Shown: one piece after another, positions 8,626 through 17,777 of the stretch | How the letters are laid out: each line of letters starts with the position of its first letter | How positions within the stretch are numbered: position 1 is the stretch's first letter | Assembly: GCF_036345155.1 (NCBI RefSeq) | Contig: NZ_CP107772.1 | Location: 9,610,001-9,674,000 of the forward strand | From: Streptomyces sp. NBC_00582 | Lineage (GTDB): Bacteria > Actinomycetota > Actinomycetes > Streptomycetales > Streptomycetaceae | Reading direction: 5' to 3' | Length of the DNA: 64,000 bases | Program-made: the position numbers and the translations under genes | Notes under the pieces: generated by a model | What the model was told of the DNA's origin: nothing | Database searches by the model: none | Seen by the model: only the letters and a program-made list of their open reading frames with translations

Positions 8626-8726
8626 CCTCCGAAGAATGCGGACCCATTCCTCGGCCGTTCAAGGGTTTCCCTGTCACACCTTCGTGAAATTCAATGGTCC
8701 GGGATACGAGACCGGTCGGGTTTTCC

Positions 8727-8756
8727 TTGACTGCCGTCACCGGCGGCTGTCACGAT
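8727..8756 (+). promoter_or_regulatory. Promoter of the sulfur operon (TTGACT-18-CACGAT)
   Basis: A -35 TTGACT (8727-8732), 18-nt spacer and -10 CACGAT (8751-8756) end seven nucleotides before the leader-peptide ATG. The leader peptide would be translated from an almost leaderless message. It lies in the divergent region controlled by the LysR gene. Confidence 0.6.
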
Positions 8757-8763
8757 CGACGGC

Positions 8764-8847
8764 ATGACGATGCGACTGGACCTCACGCGGCGACGCCACG
8801 TCGACCTCGCGCGCGTCTCCAGCGCCTCCTGTCGCGCCGCGGCCTGA
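8764..8847 (+). CDS. Cysteine-containing leader peptide upstream of the sulfur operon
   Basis: A 27-codon ORF. Its sequence MTMRLDLTRRRHVDLARVSS then ASCRAAA has the layout of the short leader peptides (R-x-H-V-D-L-x-R pattern, a cysteine close to the stop) found before cysteine and sulfur-assimilation genes in Streptomyces. Stalling at the near-terminal Cys codon when cysteinyl-tRNA is scarce could alter the downstream mRNA and raise sfnG operon expression. The ATG is seven nucleotides after a -10 element. 145 nt of untranslated RNA separate its stop from sfnG. Identity is by pattern; the mechanism is inferred. Confidence 0.75.
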   Translation: MTMRLDLTRRRHVDLARVSSASCRAAA

Positions 8848-8992
8848 TCCTCCCCTTCCCCGAGATCCGCCGCGCCTTTCCCCGTTTCCCCACCCGAATT
8901 CACCGCGCCCGCAGGGTCCGCGTTCCCCACGCGTGCCTTCCGTGCCGGCTGAATTCGGCGTGCCAGAAAACATTCCGCAACAGGAGTTCCGC

Positions 8993-10126
8993 ATGCCCGC
9001 CGCGCCCCTGAAATTCGCCTATTGGGTCCCCAACGTCAGCGGGGGACTGGTCACCAGCAGGATCGAACAGCGCACCGACTGGGGGTACGACTACAACCGC
9101 GAACTCGCCGTCCTCGCCGAGAACAACGGTTTCGACTACGCCCTCAGCCAGGTCCGCTACATGGCCAGTTACGGCGCCGAGTACCAGCACGAGTCGACCA
9201 GCTTCAGCCTCGCCCTGCTGCTCGCCACCGAACGCCTGAAGGTCATCGCGGCGATCCACCCCGGACTGTGGCACCCGGGAGTGCTCGCCAAGTTCGGCGC
9301 CACCGCCGACCACCTCTCGAACGGCCGCTTCGCCGTGAACGTCGTGTCCGGCTGGTTCAAGGGCGAGTTCACCGCCCTCGGCGAACCCTGGCTGGAGCAC
9401 GACGAACGGTACCGCCGTTCCGAGGAGTTCATCCGCGCCCTGCGCTCGATCTGGACCGAGGACCACGCCGAACTCGGCGGGGACTTCTACCGCCTGCGTG
9501 ACTTCACCCTCAAGCCGAAGCCCCTCAACACCCCCGAACGCCCGCACCCGGAGATCTTCCAGGGCGGCAACTCCACCGCGGCCCGCGCCATGGCCGGCCG
9601 GGTCTCCGACTGGTACTTCTCCAACGGCAAGGACTTCGACGGAGTCGTCGAGCAGATCGACGACGTCCGCAGGTCCGCCGCCGCATCGGGCCGTACGGCA
9701 CCGAAGTTCGGCCTCAACGGCTTCCTCATCGCCCGGGACACCGAGGCCGAGGCCCGCGAGACCCTCCGCGAGATCGTCGCCCGGGCCGACCGTGAGGCCG
9801 TCGAGGGCTTCGGCGCCGCCGTCAAGCAGGCGGGACGGTCCACCGCCGACGGCAGGGGCATGTGGCAGGACTCCACCTTCGAGGACCTGATCCAGTACAA
9901 CGACGGCTTCCGCACCGGACTGATCGGCACCCCCGAGCAGATCGCCGAACGCATCGTCGCCTACAAGAAGCTCGGCGTCGACCTCTTCCTCCTCGGCTTC
10001 CTCCACTACCACGAGGAGGTCGAGTACTTCGGCAAGCGCGTCCTGCCGCTCGTCCGCGAACTCGAGGCCCGGCTTCCCGATCCGGCGGCCGAGGCCGAGC
10101 CCGCGTCCCAGCCCGTCTCCGTCTGA
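8993..10126 (+). CDS. sfnG: FMNH2-dependent dimethylsulfone monooxygenase SfnG
   Basis: A 377-residue class C flavin monooxygenase of the bacterial-luciferase TIM-barrel fold. SfnG oxidises dimethylsulfone to methanesulfinate using FMNH2 supplied by a separate reductase. The start KFAYWVPNVSGGLVTSRIEQ and the segments ENNGFDYALSQVRYMASYG and VNVVSGWFKGEFTALGE closely match SfnG proteins. ATG 8993 has AGGAG six nucleotides upstream and is preferred over an in-frame upstream start at 8933. First structural gene of the operon; ssuE, 61 bp downstream, encodes its probable reductase. Confidence 0.88.
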   Translation: MPAAPLKFAYWVPNVSGGLVTSRIEQRTDWGYDYNRELAVLAENNGFDYALSQVRYMASYGAEYQHESTSFSLALLLATERLKVIAAIHPGLWHPGVLAKFGATADHLSNGRFAVNVVSGWFKGEFTALGEPWLEHDERYRRSEEFIRALRSIWTEDHAELGGDFYRLRDFTLKPKPLNTPERPHPEIFQGGNSTAARAMAGRVSDWYFSNGKDFDGVVEQIDDVRRSAAASGRTAPKFGLNGFLIARDTEAEARETLREIVARADREAVEGFGAAVKQAGRSTADGRGMWQDSTFEDLIQYNDGFRTGLIGTPEQIAERIVAYKKLGVDLFLLGFLHYHEEVEYFGKRVLPLVRELEARLPDPAAEAEPASQPVSV

Positions 10127-10187
10127 CACCCGTCCCACCGGTGCGCCCTCCGCGCGGGCGCACCGGCCTGCTCTCGAAAGAGGATCC

Positions 10188-10742
10188 ATGGCCACCGTCC
10201 TGTCCGTCTCCGGCAGTCCCTCCGCCTCCTCCCGCACCGGCCGTCTCCTGCGCCACCTCGACCAGCGGCTGACCGCCCAGGGCCACGAGGTGATCGCGCT
10301 CGACGTCCGTACGATCCCGGCCGAGGCACTGCTCGGCGCGGACTTCCGCCACCCGGCCATCGTCGAGGCCACCGAGCTGTTCGCCCGCGCCGACGGTGTG
10401 GTCGTCGGCACCCCCGTCTACAAGGCGTCGTACTCCGGGGTCCTCAAGGCGCTCCTCGACCTGCTCCCGCAGTACGCGCTCACCGGGAAGACCGTGCTGC
10501 CGCTGGCCACCGGGGGCTCCACCGCCCATGTCCTGGCCCTCGACTACGCTTTGCGGCCCGTCCTCAACTCGATGGGCGCCGCGCACATCGTGCAGGGCTG
10601 GTTCACCCTCGACAAGGACATCACCGCCCAGGAGGACGGCACGATCACCATCGCCCCGGCCTCCGCCGAGGCGCTCGCCCAGGTCGTCGACCAGTTCTCC
10701 GCCGCTCTCGGCCGCACCCCGTACCTGGCCGCGGCGAGCTGA
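10188..10742 (+). CDS. ssuE: NADPH-dependent FMN reductase SsuE
   Basis: A 184-residue flavodoxin-fold reductase that delivers FMNH2 to SfnG and SsuD. The phosphate-binding loop is SVSGSPSASSRTGRLL, followed by GVVVGTPVYKASYSGVLKAL and LPLATGGSTAHVLALDYALR, all characteristic of SsuE/MsuE. GAAAGAGGATCC lies upstream of ATG 10188. Its stop is two nucleotides before the sfnB start, indicating co-translation. Confidence 0.9.
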   Translation: MATVLSVSGSPSASSRTGRLLRHLDQRLTAQGHEVIALDVRTIPAEALLGADFRHPAIVEATELFARADGVVVGTPVYKASYSGVLKALLDLLPQYALTGKTVLPLATGGSTAHVLALDYALRPVLNSMGAAHIVQGWFTLDKDITAQEDGTITIAPASAEALAQVVDQFSAALGRTPYLAAAS

Positions 10743-10744
10743 CC

Positions 10745-11932
10745 ATGACCGCCGCGCACGTCATCGCCGACGACGCCGAGGCCCTCGCCCTCGCCGCCGC
10801 CCTGGCCGACGAGTTCCGGCCCGGAGCCTCCGCCCGGGACACCGAACGCCGCCTGCCGCACGAAGAGTTGGACCGGCTCTCGGCCTCCGGACTGCTCGCC
10901 GTCACCGTCCCCGCCGACCACGGCGGGGCGGACGTCAGCGCCGAGACCCTCGCGGAGATCCTCCGTCTCCTCGCCACCGCCGACGCCAGCCTCGCCCAGA
11001 TCCCGCAGAGCCACTTCGCCTACGTCAACGTGATTCGCCGTCAGGGAACCGAGCAGCAGCGGAAGTTCTTCTTCGCCGAGCTGCTCGCGGGCCGCCGCTT
11101 CGGCAACGCCCAGTCCGAGGCCGGAACCCGGCACGTCCAGGACATCCGCACCCGGCTGGTGGCGCGGCCCGACGGCTCGTACGTCCTGACCGGGGTCAAG
11201 CACTACTCCACCGGCGCCCTCTTCGCCGACTGGATCCCCGTCCTCGCCCGCTCCGAGGACGACAAGCTCCAGGTGGCCTACGTCCCCGCCGGCGCCCCCG
11301 GTCTGACGGTCACCGACGACTGGGACGGCCTCGGCCAGCGTACGACGGCCAGCGGCACCGTCCGGCTCGACGGGGTCCCGGTACCCGCCGACCGCGTCCT
11401 GCCCCACCACCTCACCTTCGAGGGGCCCCAACTCCACGGAGCGGTCGCCCAGTTGCTGCACGCCGCCATCGACGCCGGGATCGCCGCGGGCGCGCTCGCC
11501 GAGGCGGCGGCGTTCGTGACGACCAAGAGCCGCCCCTGGTTCGAGAGCGAGGCCGAGACGGCCGCCGAGGACCCGCTGCTGATCCAGCGCTTCGGTGAAC
11601 TCGCCCTGCAGGTGCGGGCGTCGGAGGCCCTGCTGCGGGAGTCCGCCCGCGCGGTGGACACGGCGCGCGCCCACCTCACCGACGACTCGGCCGCCGAGGC
11701 CTCCCTCGCGGTCGCCGCGGCCAAGGTGCAGTCGGCTCGCGCCGCCGTGGAGGTGTCCAGCGCCCTCTTCGAGGTCTCCGGAACCCGCTCGGCGCTCGAC
11801 TCCCTCAATCTGCACCGGCACTGGCGCGACGCCCGCACCCACACCCTGCACGACCCCATCCGCTGGAAGATCCAGCACATCGGCCGGTACGCGCTGAGCG
11901 GCACCCGGCCGCCGCGCCACGGACTCCTCTAG
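10745..11932 (+). CDS. sfnB: SfnB-family sulfur-acquisition flavoprotein (acyl-CoA dehydrogenase fold)
   Basis: A 395-residue member of the DszC/SfnB branch of acyl-CoA dehydrogenases, which act as reduced-flavin monooxygenases on organosulfur compounds rather than on acyl-CoA. Visible landmarks are LSASGLLAVTVPADHGGADV, the loop FGNAQSEAGTRHVQDIRT, the flavin-site segment TGVKHYSTGALFADWIP and C-terminal ALDSLNLHRHWRDARTHTLH. Two nucleotides separate it from ssuE. Its physiological substrate is not established here. Confidence 0.85.
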   Translation: MTAAHVIADDAEALALAAALADEFRPGASARDTERRLPHEELDRLSASGLLAVTVPADHGGADVSAETLAEILRLLATADASLAQIPQSHFAYVNVIRRQGTEQQRKFFFAELLAGRRFGNAQSEAGTRHVQDIRTRLVARPDGSYVLTGVKHYSTGALFADWIPVLARSEDDKLQVAYVPAGAPGLTVTDDWDGLGQRTTASGTVRLDGVPVPADRVLPHHLTFEGPQLHGAVAQLLHAAIDAGIAAGALAEAAAFVTTKSRPWFESEAETAAEDPLLIQRFGELALQVRASEALLRESARAVDTARAHLTDDSAAEASLAVAAAKVQSARAAVEVSSALFEVSGTRSALDSLNLHRHWRDARTHTLHDPIRWKIQHIGRYALSGTRPPRHGLL

Positions 11933-11983
11933 CGACCCCCCAGGCGCTGTCGACTCGGCGACCCTCTCGATCGGAGACCCCCC

Positions 11984-13123
11984 GTGTCCCTCACCTTCCA
12001 CTGGTTCCTGCCCACCAACGGCGACAGCCGGCACGTCGTCGGCGGCGGCCACGGCACCCCGGCCACCGCCTCCGGACGGGACCGGCCGCCGACGGTCGCC
12101 TATCTGAGCCAGATCGCCAGCGCCGCCGAGGACCTGGGCTTCGTGGGCGCGCTCACCCCCACCGGGGCATGGTGCGAGGACGCGTGGCTGACCACCGCCA
12201 TGGTCAGCCGGCACACCGAACGGCTGAAGTTCCTGGTCGCCTTCCGGCCCGGCTTCGTCTCACCGACGCTCGCCGCGCAGATGGCCGCCACCTTCCAGCG
12301 ACAGAGCGGCGGTCGGCTCCTGCTGAACGTGGTCACCGGCGGCGAGAGCCACGAACAGCGGGCCTACGGGGACTTCCTAGACAAGGACGACCGGTACCGC
12401 CGTACCGGAGAGTTCCTGGAGATCGTCCGGGGGTTGTGGGACGGCAAGACCGTCGATCTCGACGGCGAGCACCTGCGGGTCGAGGACGCCCGGCTGGCGC
12501 GGGTGCCGGACCCGGTTCCGGAGGTGTACTTCGGGGGCTCCTCGCCGCTCGCCGGGGAGATCGCCGCGCGGCACGCGGACGTGTACCTCACCTGGGGTGA
12601 GCCGCCCGCGCAGGTCGCCGAGAAGATCGCCTGGATCCGGGGGCTCGCGGCGAAGGAAGGGCGCACCCCGCGGTTCGGCATCCGGCTGCACGTCATCACC
12701 CGGGACACCGCGGAGGCCGCCTGGGCGGAGGCCGACCGGCTGCTCGACGGGTTCGACCCCGAGACCGTGAGGTCCGTCCAGGCCGGGCTGGCGCGCAGCG
12801 AGTCCGAGGGGCAGCAGCGGATGCTCGCGCTGCACGGCGGCAGCCGGGAGGGGCTGGAGATCCATCCCAACCTGTGGGCCGGGATCGGGCTGGTGCGCGG
12901 TGGTGCGGGGACCGCGCTGGTGGGGAGCCATGCGGAGGTGGCCGAACGGATCAAGGAGTACGCGGCGCTGGGGATCTCGGAGTTCGTGCTGTCGGGGTAT
13001 CCGCATCTGGAGGAGGCGTACTGGTTCGGGGAGGGGGTGCTGCCTCGGCTGGCCGAGGACGGGGTGTGGCGGCACCCCGGAGGGGAACGGCGGGCCTCGG
13101 TGCAGGTGCCGTTCGCCGGGTGA
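11984..13123 (+). CDS. ssuD: FMNH2-dependent alkanesulfonate monooxygenase SsuD
   Basis: A 379-residue luciferase-family enzyme that releases sulfite from alkanesulfonates with FMNH2 and O2. It starts LTFHWFLPTNGDSRHVVGGG and contains LGFVGALTPTGAWCEDAWL, LNVVTGGESHEQRAYGDFL and VYFGGSSPLAGEIAARHADV, all SsuD signatures. GTG 11984 is preceded by a GGAG. Last gene of the operon; no SsuABC transporter is present in the window, so uptake must be encoded elsewhere. A weak inverted repeat follows before the convergent flavoprotein gene. Confidence 0.92.
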   Translation: MSLTFHWFLPTNGDSRHVVGGGHGTPATASGRDRPPTVAYLSQIASAAEDLGFVGALTPTGAWCEDAWLTTAMVSRHTERLKFLVAFRPGFVSPTLAAQMAATFQRQSGGRLLLNVVTGGESHEQRAYGDFLDKDDRYRRTGEFLEIVRGLWDGKTVDLDGEHLRVEDARLARVPDPVPEVYFGGSSPLAGEIAARHADVYLTWGEPPAQVAEKIAWIRGLAAKEGRTPRFGIRLHVITRDTAEAAWAEADRLLDGFDPETVRSVQAGLARSESEGQQRMLALHGGSREGLEIHPNLWAGIGLVRGGAGTALVGSHAEVAERIKEYAALGISEFVLSGYPHLEEAYWFGEGVLPRLAEDGVWRHPGGERRASVQVPFAG

Positions 13124-13134
13124 GAGGGGTGTCC

Positions 13135-13183
13135 GGGGCGCTTCGGCGGGTGAGTCGTGGCCGGTCGCAGGTGCCCGCGCCCC
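13135..13183. terminator. Possible terminator between convergent ssuD and flavoprotein genes
   Basis: GGGGCGC (13135-13141) and GCGCCCC (13177-13183) form a 7-bp inverted repeat around a 35-nt loop in the 59-bp gap between converging genes. The long loop makes it a modest candidate. Confidence 0.3.
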
Positions 13184-14211
13184 TAAGCACCGAGGGCGTC
13201 GAGATGTGAGCGGCGGGACTCCTGCGTCTGGCCCTGGACCAACAGGAACAGGGCCTCCCTCGCCAGGCGTTGGGCCCTGCTCGTCAGGAGCATCGAGCGC
13301 CCTCCTCCCGTCACCACCGCCGCCGTGGTCGCCGCCTGGAGCAGTGCGTGGGAACGGGTCCTGAGGGCCAGGCGTTCCGGCAGGTGCTCATGGGGCTTCG
13401 CCTCGTCGATCAGGGCGTAGGCCTGGTCACGCACCTGCGTGAGGCGGGCGCGCAGGGGTGCGGCCGTCTCCTCGTCCACCAGGGCCAGCGCCGCCTCGGC
13501 GATGCCGAAGACCGCCGGGTTGGCGTTCACCGTCCTGAGGCGGTCGGTCGCCGACCAGCTGGTGTGCGGGGTGCGCAGGGCCACCGCGTCGTCCGGCAGC
13601 CAGAGGCCGTCCAGGTCCAGGGACACCGTGCGGGCCGCGGTGAGGGCGGCCAGGCGGAGCGGGGGCGACGCCCGCAGGCCCGGCTGGTCACGGGCCTCCG
13701 TGAAGGCGAACAGGGCCTCGTCGGTGTCCGTGACCCCGGCGAGGAGCAGCACGTCGTTCAGGCCCCAGCCCGTGTACCAGGGGACCTTTCCGTCGAAGCG
13801 CCAGCCGCCCCGCTCGCGGACGGCCCGGACCGGGATCCGGGGGTGGGCCCGCAGATGGGCGTAGGCCACCCCGGACAGCAGGTCACCGGTCGCCAGCCGG
13901 CCGAGCAGCCGCTCGCGCACCGGGCCCTCGCCCTTGGCCAGCGTCAGCACCGGGGTGTGGTGCTGGGTCTGCACGAACCAGGTCGAGCAGCACGCCCCGG
14001 CCAGGATCTCCGCCGTCTCGCGCACCACCGCGCCGGGTGCCTCGGCGCCGCCGTACGCCTTCGGCGCGTTGAGTCCCAGCAGGCCCGAGCATCTGATCTC
14101 CGTCAGATGGCCCACCGGGACCTCCCCCTGGTCGACCTCCTCGGCGTGCGGGGCGAGGAGGTCGTCGGCGAGGCGGCGGGCGCGGGTGACGAGGGGGTGC
14201 GGTGCGGTCAT
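13183..14211 (-). CDS. Acyl-CoA dehydrogenase-fold flavoprotein
   Basis: A 342-residue protein with N-terminal helices (RRLADDLLAPHAEEVDQGEV), a middle beta domain (GGWRFDGKVPWYTGWGLNDV) and a C-terminal helical bundle. It is shorter than true acyl-CoA dehydrogenases (about 380-400) and lacks a clear catalytic glutamate, resembling oxidase or monooxygenase-like members. It converges on the ssuD operon and may belong functionally to the sulfur island, but this is position-based inference. ATG 14211 begins the natural first helix; only a weak GGAAAG lies upstream. Confidence 0.75.
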   Translation of the reverse strand: MTAPHPLVTRARRLADDLLAPHAEEVDQGEVPVGHLTEIRCSGLLGLNAPKAYGGAEAPGAVVRETAEILAGACCSTWFVQTQHHTPVLTLAKGEGPVRERLLGRLATGDLLSGVAYAHLRAHPRIPVRAVRERGGWRFDGKVPWYTGWGLNDVLLLAGVTDTDEALFAFTEARDQPGLRASPPLRLAALTAARTVSLDLDGLWLPDDAVALRTPHTSWSATDRLRTVNANPAVFGIAEAALALVDEETAAPLRARLTQVRDQAYALIDEAKPHEHLPERLALRTRSHALLQAATTAAVVTGGGRSMLLTSRAQRLAREALFLLVQGQTQESRRSHLDALGA

Positions 14212-14310
14212 GGACAAGATTCTTTCCCGTGTCGGGGTGGGGGGTGTCGATCCGGGGGACTGCCGTTCGTGTAGGAGGTGAGAGAACGGCACGACGCCAA
14301 GGAGGACGTC

Positions 14311-14661
14311 ATGAAGCACTACCTGCTCAGCGTGGTCCAGCCCACCGGTGGTGAGCCGCCCGCGCCCGAGGAGCTGGCCGAGATCATGCGCCGGGTACAG
14401 GCCTACAACGACGAGCTGCGCGCCGCCGGGGCCTGGGTCTTCGCCGGCGGTCTGAACGGTCCGGAGACGGCCACCGTGCTGCGGCCGAAGGACGGAGACG
14501 TCCTCATCACGGACGGTCCGTACGCCGAGGGCAAGGAGTACCTCGGCGGACTCAGCCTGATCCGGGCCGCCGACCTCGACGAGGCCCTGGAGTGGGGCAG
14601 GAAGGCCGCCCTGGCCACGACCCTGCCCATCGAGGTGCGTCCGTTCGTCGACCAGCACTGA
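14311..14661 (+). CDS. YCII-related (DGPF) domain protein
   Basis: A 116-residue YCII-fold protein containing the hallmark DGPYAEGKEYLGGL (D-G-P-Y/F motif). A perfect AAGGAGG lies before ATG 14311. DGPF proteins are genetically linked to ECF42 sigma factors, and such a sigma gene follows 10 bp downstream in the same orientation. The biochemical role of DGPF proteins is not settled. Confidence 0.88.
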   Translation: MKHYLLSVVQPTGGEPPAPEELAEIMRRVQAYNDELRAAGAWVFAGGLNGPETATVLRPKDGDVLITDGPYAEGKEYLGGLSLIRAADLDEALEWGRKAALATTLPIEVRPFVDQH

Positions 14662-14671
14662 GGCCGTCGCC

Positions 14672-15868
14672 GTGGGTGACACCGTCGACGTCGAGGCCGT
14701 CTTCCGCGCGGAGTACGGCCGGGCCGTCGCCGTCCTGGTCCGCCGTCTCGGCGACATCGACCTCGCCGAGGAGGCGGTCCAGGACGCGTTCACCACGGCC
14801 GTGCGGCGCTGGCCCGAGACCGGACTGCCGCCCAGCCCGGCCGGGTGGATCATCACCACCGCCCGCAACCGGGCCGTCGACCGGCTGCGCCGCGAGGCCG
14901 GCCGGGACGCCCGGCACGCCGAGGCGGCCCTGCTGCACGCCCCCGACCCGCCCCCGGAGGAGGGCCCCGTGCGCGACGACCGGCTCCGTCTGATCTTCAC
15001 CTGCTGCCATCCCGCGCTCGCCCCGCAGGCGCGGGTCGCCCTCACCCTGCGGCTGCTCGGCGGTCTGACCACCGCGCAGATCGCCCGCGCCTTCCTCGTC
15101 CCCGAGCCGACGATGGCCCAGCGCCTGGTGCGGGCCAAGGCGAAGATCCGCGACGCCCGCATCCCGTACCGGGTGCCCCGCGACGCCGACCTCCCGGACC
15201 GGCTCCAGGGCGTGCTCGCCGTCGTCTACCTGATCTTCAACCAGGGCTACGAGGGTGATCCCGGCCTGTGCGCGGAGGCGCTCAGGCTCGGCCGCCTCCT
15301 CGGCGCGCTGATGCCGGACGAGCCCGAGGTCACCGGGCTGCTCGCGCTGATGCTGCTCGTCGAGTCGCGCAGGGCCGCACGCCAGGACGCCGACGGCACC
15401 CTCGTCCCGCTGCCGGAGCAGGACCGCTCCCACTGGGACCGGGCGCTGATCACCGAGGGACAGGAACTCGTCCGCCGCTGTCTGCGCCGCGACCGGCCGG
15501 GGCCGTACCAGATCCAGGCCGCCGTCCAGGCCGTCCACAGCGACGCGCCGACGGCCGCGGTCACCGACTGGGGGCAGATCCTGCGGCTGTACGACCAGCT
15601 GATGGCGCTGGCGCCGAGTCCGGTGGTGGCCCTGAACCGGGCGGTGGCGGTCGCCGAGACCGCGGGCCCGGAGCCCGCCCTCGCGCTGCTGGACACGCTC
15701 GCCCTCGACGGCTACCACGTCTTCCACGCCGTCCGGGCCGACCTGCTGCGCCGCCTGGACCGCGACGCCGAGGCGGCCCGCGCGTACGCGTCCGCCCTCG
15801 CCCTGGCCGAGAACCCGGCCGAACGCGCGTACCTGGAGAAGCGGCTGCGCACCTGCCACGGAACGTAG
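14672..15868 (+). CDS. ECF42-type RNA polymerase sigma factor with C-terminal TPR-like extension
   Basis: A 398-residue ECF sigma factor. Region 2 spans residues ~8-75 ([40 protein letters not shown]), region 4 ~110-170 ([35 protein letters not shown]), and the remaining ~220 residues form helical repeats ([40 protein letters not shown]). This extension and the adjacent DGPF gene define the ECF42 group, which lacks a classical anti-sigma factor; the extension is thought to control activity. GTG start 14672, 10 bp after the DGPF stop. Confidence 0.9.
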   Translation: MGDTVDVEAVFRAEYGRAVAVLVRRLGDIDLAEEAVQDAFTTAVRRWPETGLPPSPAGWIITTARNRAVDRLRREAGRDARHAEAALLHAPDPPPEEGPVRDDRLRLIFTCCHPALAPQARVALTLRLLGGLTTAQIARAFLVPEPTMAQRLVRAKAKIRDARIPYRVPRDADLPDRLQGVLAVVYLIFNQGYEGDPGLCAEALRLGRLLGALMPDEPEVTGLLALMLLVESRRAARQDADGTLVPLPEQDRSHWDRALITEGQELVRRCLRRDRPGPYQIQAAVQAVHSDAPTAAVTDWGQILRLYDQLMALAPSPVVALNRAVAVAETAGPEPALALLDTLALDGYHVFHAVRADLLRRLDRDAEAARAYASALALAENPAERAYLEKRLRTCHGT

Positions 15869-15889
15869 TGGTTGCCCGGGGAATGTATT

Positions 15890-15917
15890 TTGGTCCCTGA
15901 AAGGTTGGCATATACAT
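15890..15917 (+). promoter_or_regulatory. Candidate promoter/operator of the aldehyde dehydrogenase gene
   Basis: The only AT-rich patch before the aldehyde dehydrogenase gene contains -10-like TATACA (15911-15916). ATGTAT (15883-15888) and ATACAT (15912-15917) form an inverted repeat across 24 nt, so a dimeric regulator could bind around the promoter. Confidence 0.4.
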
Positions 15918-15941
15918 CGAGCTGACGCTCGCCCCGAACCA

Positions 15942-15980
15942 GGGCCGCACGGCCCGTGTGAACCCAGGGCCGAAAGGCCC
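15942..15980 (+). repeat. Two tandem GGGCC-NNNN-GGCCC hairpins in the 5' leader
   Basis: GGGCCGCACGGCCC (15942-15955) and GGGCCGAAAGGCCC (15967-15980) are each perfect 5-bp stems with 4-nt loops; the second loop is GAAA, a GNRA tetraloop. They are embedded in a 25-nt imperfect direct repeat (CCAGGGCCG...GGCCCGTG) just before the aldehyde dehydrogenase start. Confidence 0.6.
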
Positions 15981-16001
15981 GTGCACCCCCAGCGAGGCAC
16001 C

Positions 16002-17354
16002 GTGACCACCGCCATCCCCGAGCAGCCCGCAGGCCCTCTCGCCGCCCCCGAGCGGCCCGCCGACGTCGTGGCCCGGCTGCGCGCCGCCTTCCGCGCCGGC
16101 CGCACCAAGCCCGTCGCCTGGCGCACGGACCAGCTCCGCCGCCTGCGCGAGCTGCTCACCGGGAACGGCGCCGACCTCGCCGCCGCCCTCCACGCCGACC
16201 TGGGCAAGAGCACCACCGAGGCGTACCGCACCGAGATCGACTTCACGATCCGCGAGATCGACCACACCCTCGACCACCTGGATGGCTGGCTCACCCCCGA
16301 GCCCGCCCCGGTCCCGGCCCACCTCGGCGCGGACGCGCGCGCCTGGACGCAGTACGACCCGCTCGGCGTCGTCCTCGTCATCGCGCCCTGGAACTACCCC
16401 GCCCAACTGCTGCTGGCCCCGCTGGTCGGCGCCCTCGCCGCCGGCAACGCGGTCGTCGTCAAGCCCAGCGAGCTCGCCCCCGCCACCTCCGCCACCCTGG
16501 CCCGGCTGCTGCCCGCCCACCTCGACACCGAGGCGGTCGCCGTCGTCGAGGGAGGCGTCCCCGAGACCACGGCCCTGCTCAACGAGCGCTTCGACCACAT
16601 CTTCTACACCGGCAACGGCACCGTCGGCCGGATCGTGCTGCGTGCCGCCGCCGAGCACCTCATCCCCGTCACCCTCGAACTCGGCGGCAAGTCACCGGCG
16701 TTCGTCGACCGCGACGCCGATCTCGCGGTCGTCGCCGACCGGCTGGCCCGCGGCAAGTTCCTCAACGCCGGCCAGACCTGCGTCGCCCCCGACTACGTCC
16801 TCACCGACCCGGACACCGCCGCAGCCCTCGAACCCCTCCTGGCCCGCGCCGTCGAGACCCTCTACGGCGTCGACCCGCAGACCTCGCCCGAGTACGGCCG
16901 GATCGTCAACGAACGCCACTTCGACCGGCTCACCGCCCTGCTCGACTCCGGGCGGACCGTGACCGGCGGCCGTCACGACCGCACGGACAGGTACATCGCG
17001 CCGACCGTCCTCGCCGACGTCGACCCCGCCTCGCCCGTCATGGCCGAGGAGATCTTCGGCCCCGTCCTGCCCATGGTGACCGTCGGCGGCCTCGACGAGG
17101 CGATCGCCTTCATCAACGACCGCGACAAGCCCCTCGCCCTGTACGTCTTCTCCGCGTCGGACGCCACACGGAACCGCATCGCCGACGAAACCTCCTCCGG
17201 CGGCCTCGGGTTCGGCCTGCCCCTCGCCCATCTCACCGTCTCCGACCTGCCGTTCGGCGGTGTGGGGGAGAGCGGCATGGGCAGCTACCACGGCCGGTAC
17301 TCCATCGAGACGTTCAGCCACCGCAAGGCGGTGCTGGAGAAGCCGCTGGGCTGA
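16002..17354 (+). CDS. NAD(P)-dependent aldehyde dehydrogenase (class 3-like)
   Basis: A 450-residue soluble dehydrogenase oxidising an aldehyde to the acid. Short length and motif set match class 3/coniferyl-aldehyde-type enzymes: [20 protein letters not shown] (cofactor site), [17 protein letters not shown] with the general-base Glu, [13 protein letters not shown] with the catalytic Cys, EEIFGPVLP and the C-terminal [19 protein letters not shown] 16002 (GAGG four nucleotides upstream) is preferred over the in-frame GTG 15981, which lies inside the second leader hairpin. Apparently monocistronic; substrate unknown. Confidence 0.9.
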   Translation: MTTAIPEQPAGPLAAPERPADVVARLRAAFRAGRTKPVAWRTDQLRRLRELLTGNGADLAAALHADLGKSTTEAYRTEIDFTIREIDHTLDHLDGWLTPEPAPVPAHLGADARAWTQYDPLGVVLVIAPWNYPAQLLLAPLVGALAAGNAVVVKPSELAPATSATLARLLPAHLDTEAVAVVEGGVPETTALLNERFDHIFYTGNGTVGRIVLRAAAEHLIPVTLELGGKSPAFVDRDADLAVVADRLARGKFLNAGQTCVAPDYVLTDPDTAAALEPLLARAVETLYGVDPQTSPEYGRIVNERHFDRLTALLDSGRTVTGGRHDRTDRYIAPTVLADVDPASPVMAEEIFGPVLPMVTVGGLDEAIAFINDRDKPLALYVFSASDATRNRIADETSSGGLGFGLPLAHLTVSDLPFGGVGESGMGSYHGRYSIETFSHRKAVLEKPLG

Positions 17355-17612
17355 ACCGTGCCGACGGCAAGCAGGGCGGAAGCGGACAGTAACAGGGACA
17401 GTAACGGGATGAAGAGGTCCCGGAAGGGGCAGCAACCGCACCGGTGTAGTCCGGAATGGCACGGTCCGTAGTCCGAAGCGGCCAATGCCACCGGACTTTC
17501 GAATCCGGCATGCACGAAACGCCGGTGCCGAACGCCGTGGGGGCAGAAGGTGTAACCGTCGCCTTCCGGGGCCCCTGAGCCCCGCACCCCCAGCGGAAGG
17601 ACCGAAGGGTCC

Positions 17613-17777
17613 GTGAACGACCAGTTCGAACAGCTCGCCCGGGACGTGGCGTTGTCCCTGCTCGCCCTCCGGGTCTTCGGACCCGCCGCCGTCACGCTCG
17701 CGCGCCGGGTCGTCGCCGCGCTCGTGCGGGTCGGCGTCCGGGAGATGGACCACCGGCTGCCGGGAGGCGATCGGTGA
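17613..17777 (+). CDS. Small protein, 54 aa, translationally coupled to an ECF sigma gene
   Basis: From GTG 17613 a 54-codon frame reads VNDQFEQLARDVALSLLALR then VFGPAAVTLARRVVAALVRV and ends MDHRLPGGDR. It is preceded by GAAGG. Its TGA (17775-17777) overlaps the GTG of the sigma factor gene (17774) in a GTGA arrangement, which strongly suggests it is real and co-translated. A helical, moderately hydrophobic middle could be a membrane-associated or protein-binding helix. I do not recognise the family. The 258 bp before it show no other gene. Confidence 0.55.
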   Translation: MNDQFEQLARDVALSLLALRVFGPAAVTLARRVVAALVRVGVREMDHRLPGGDR

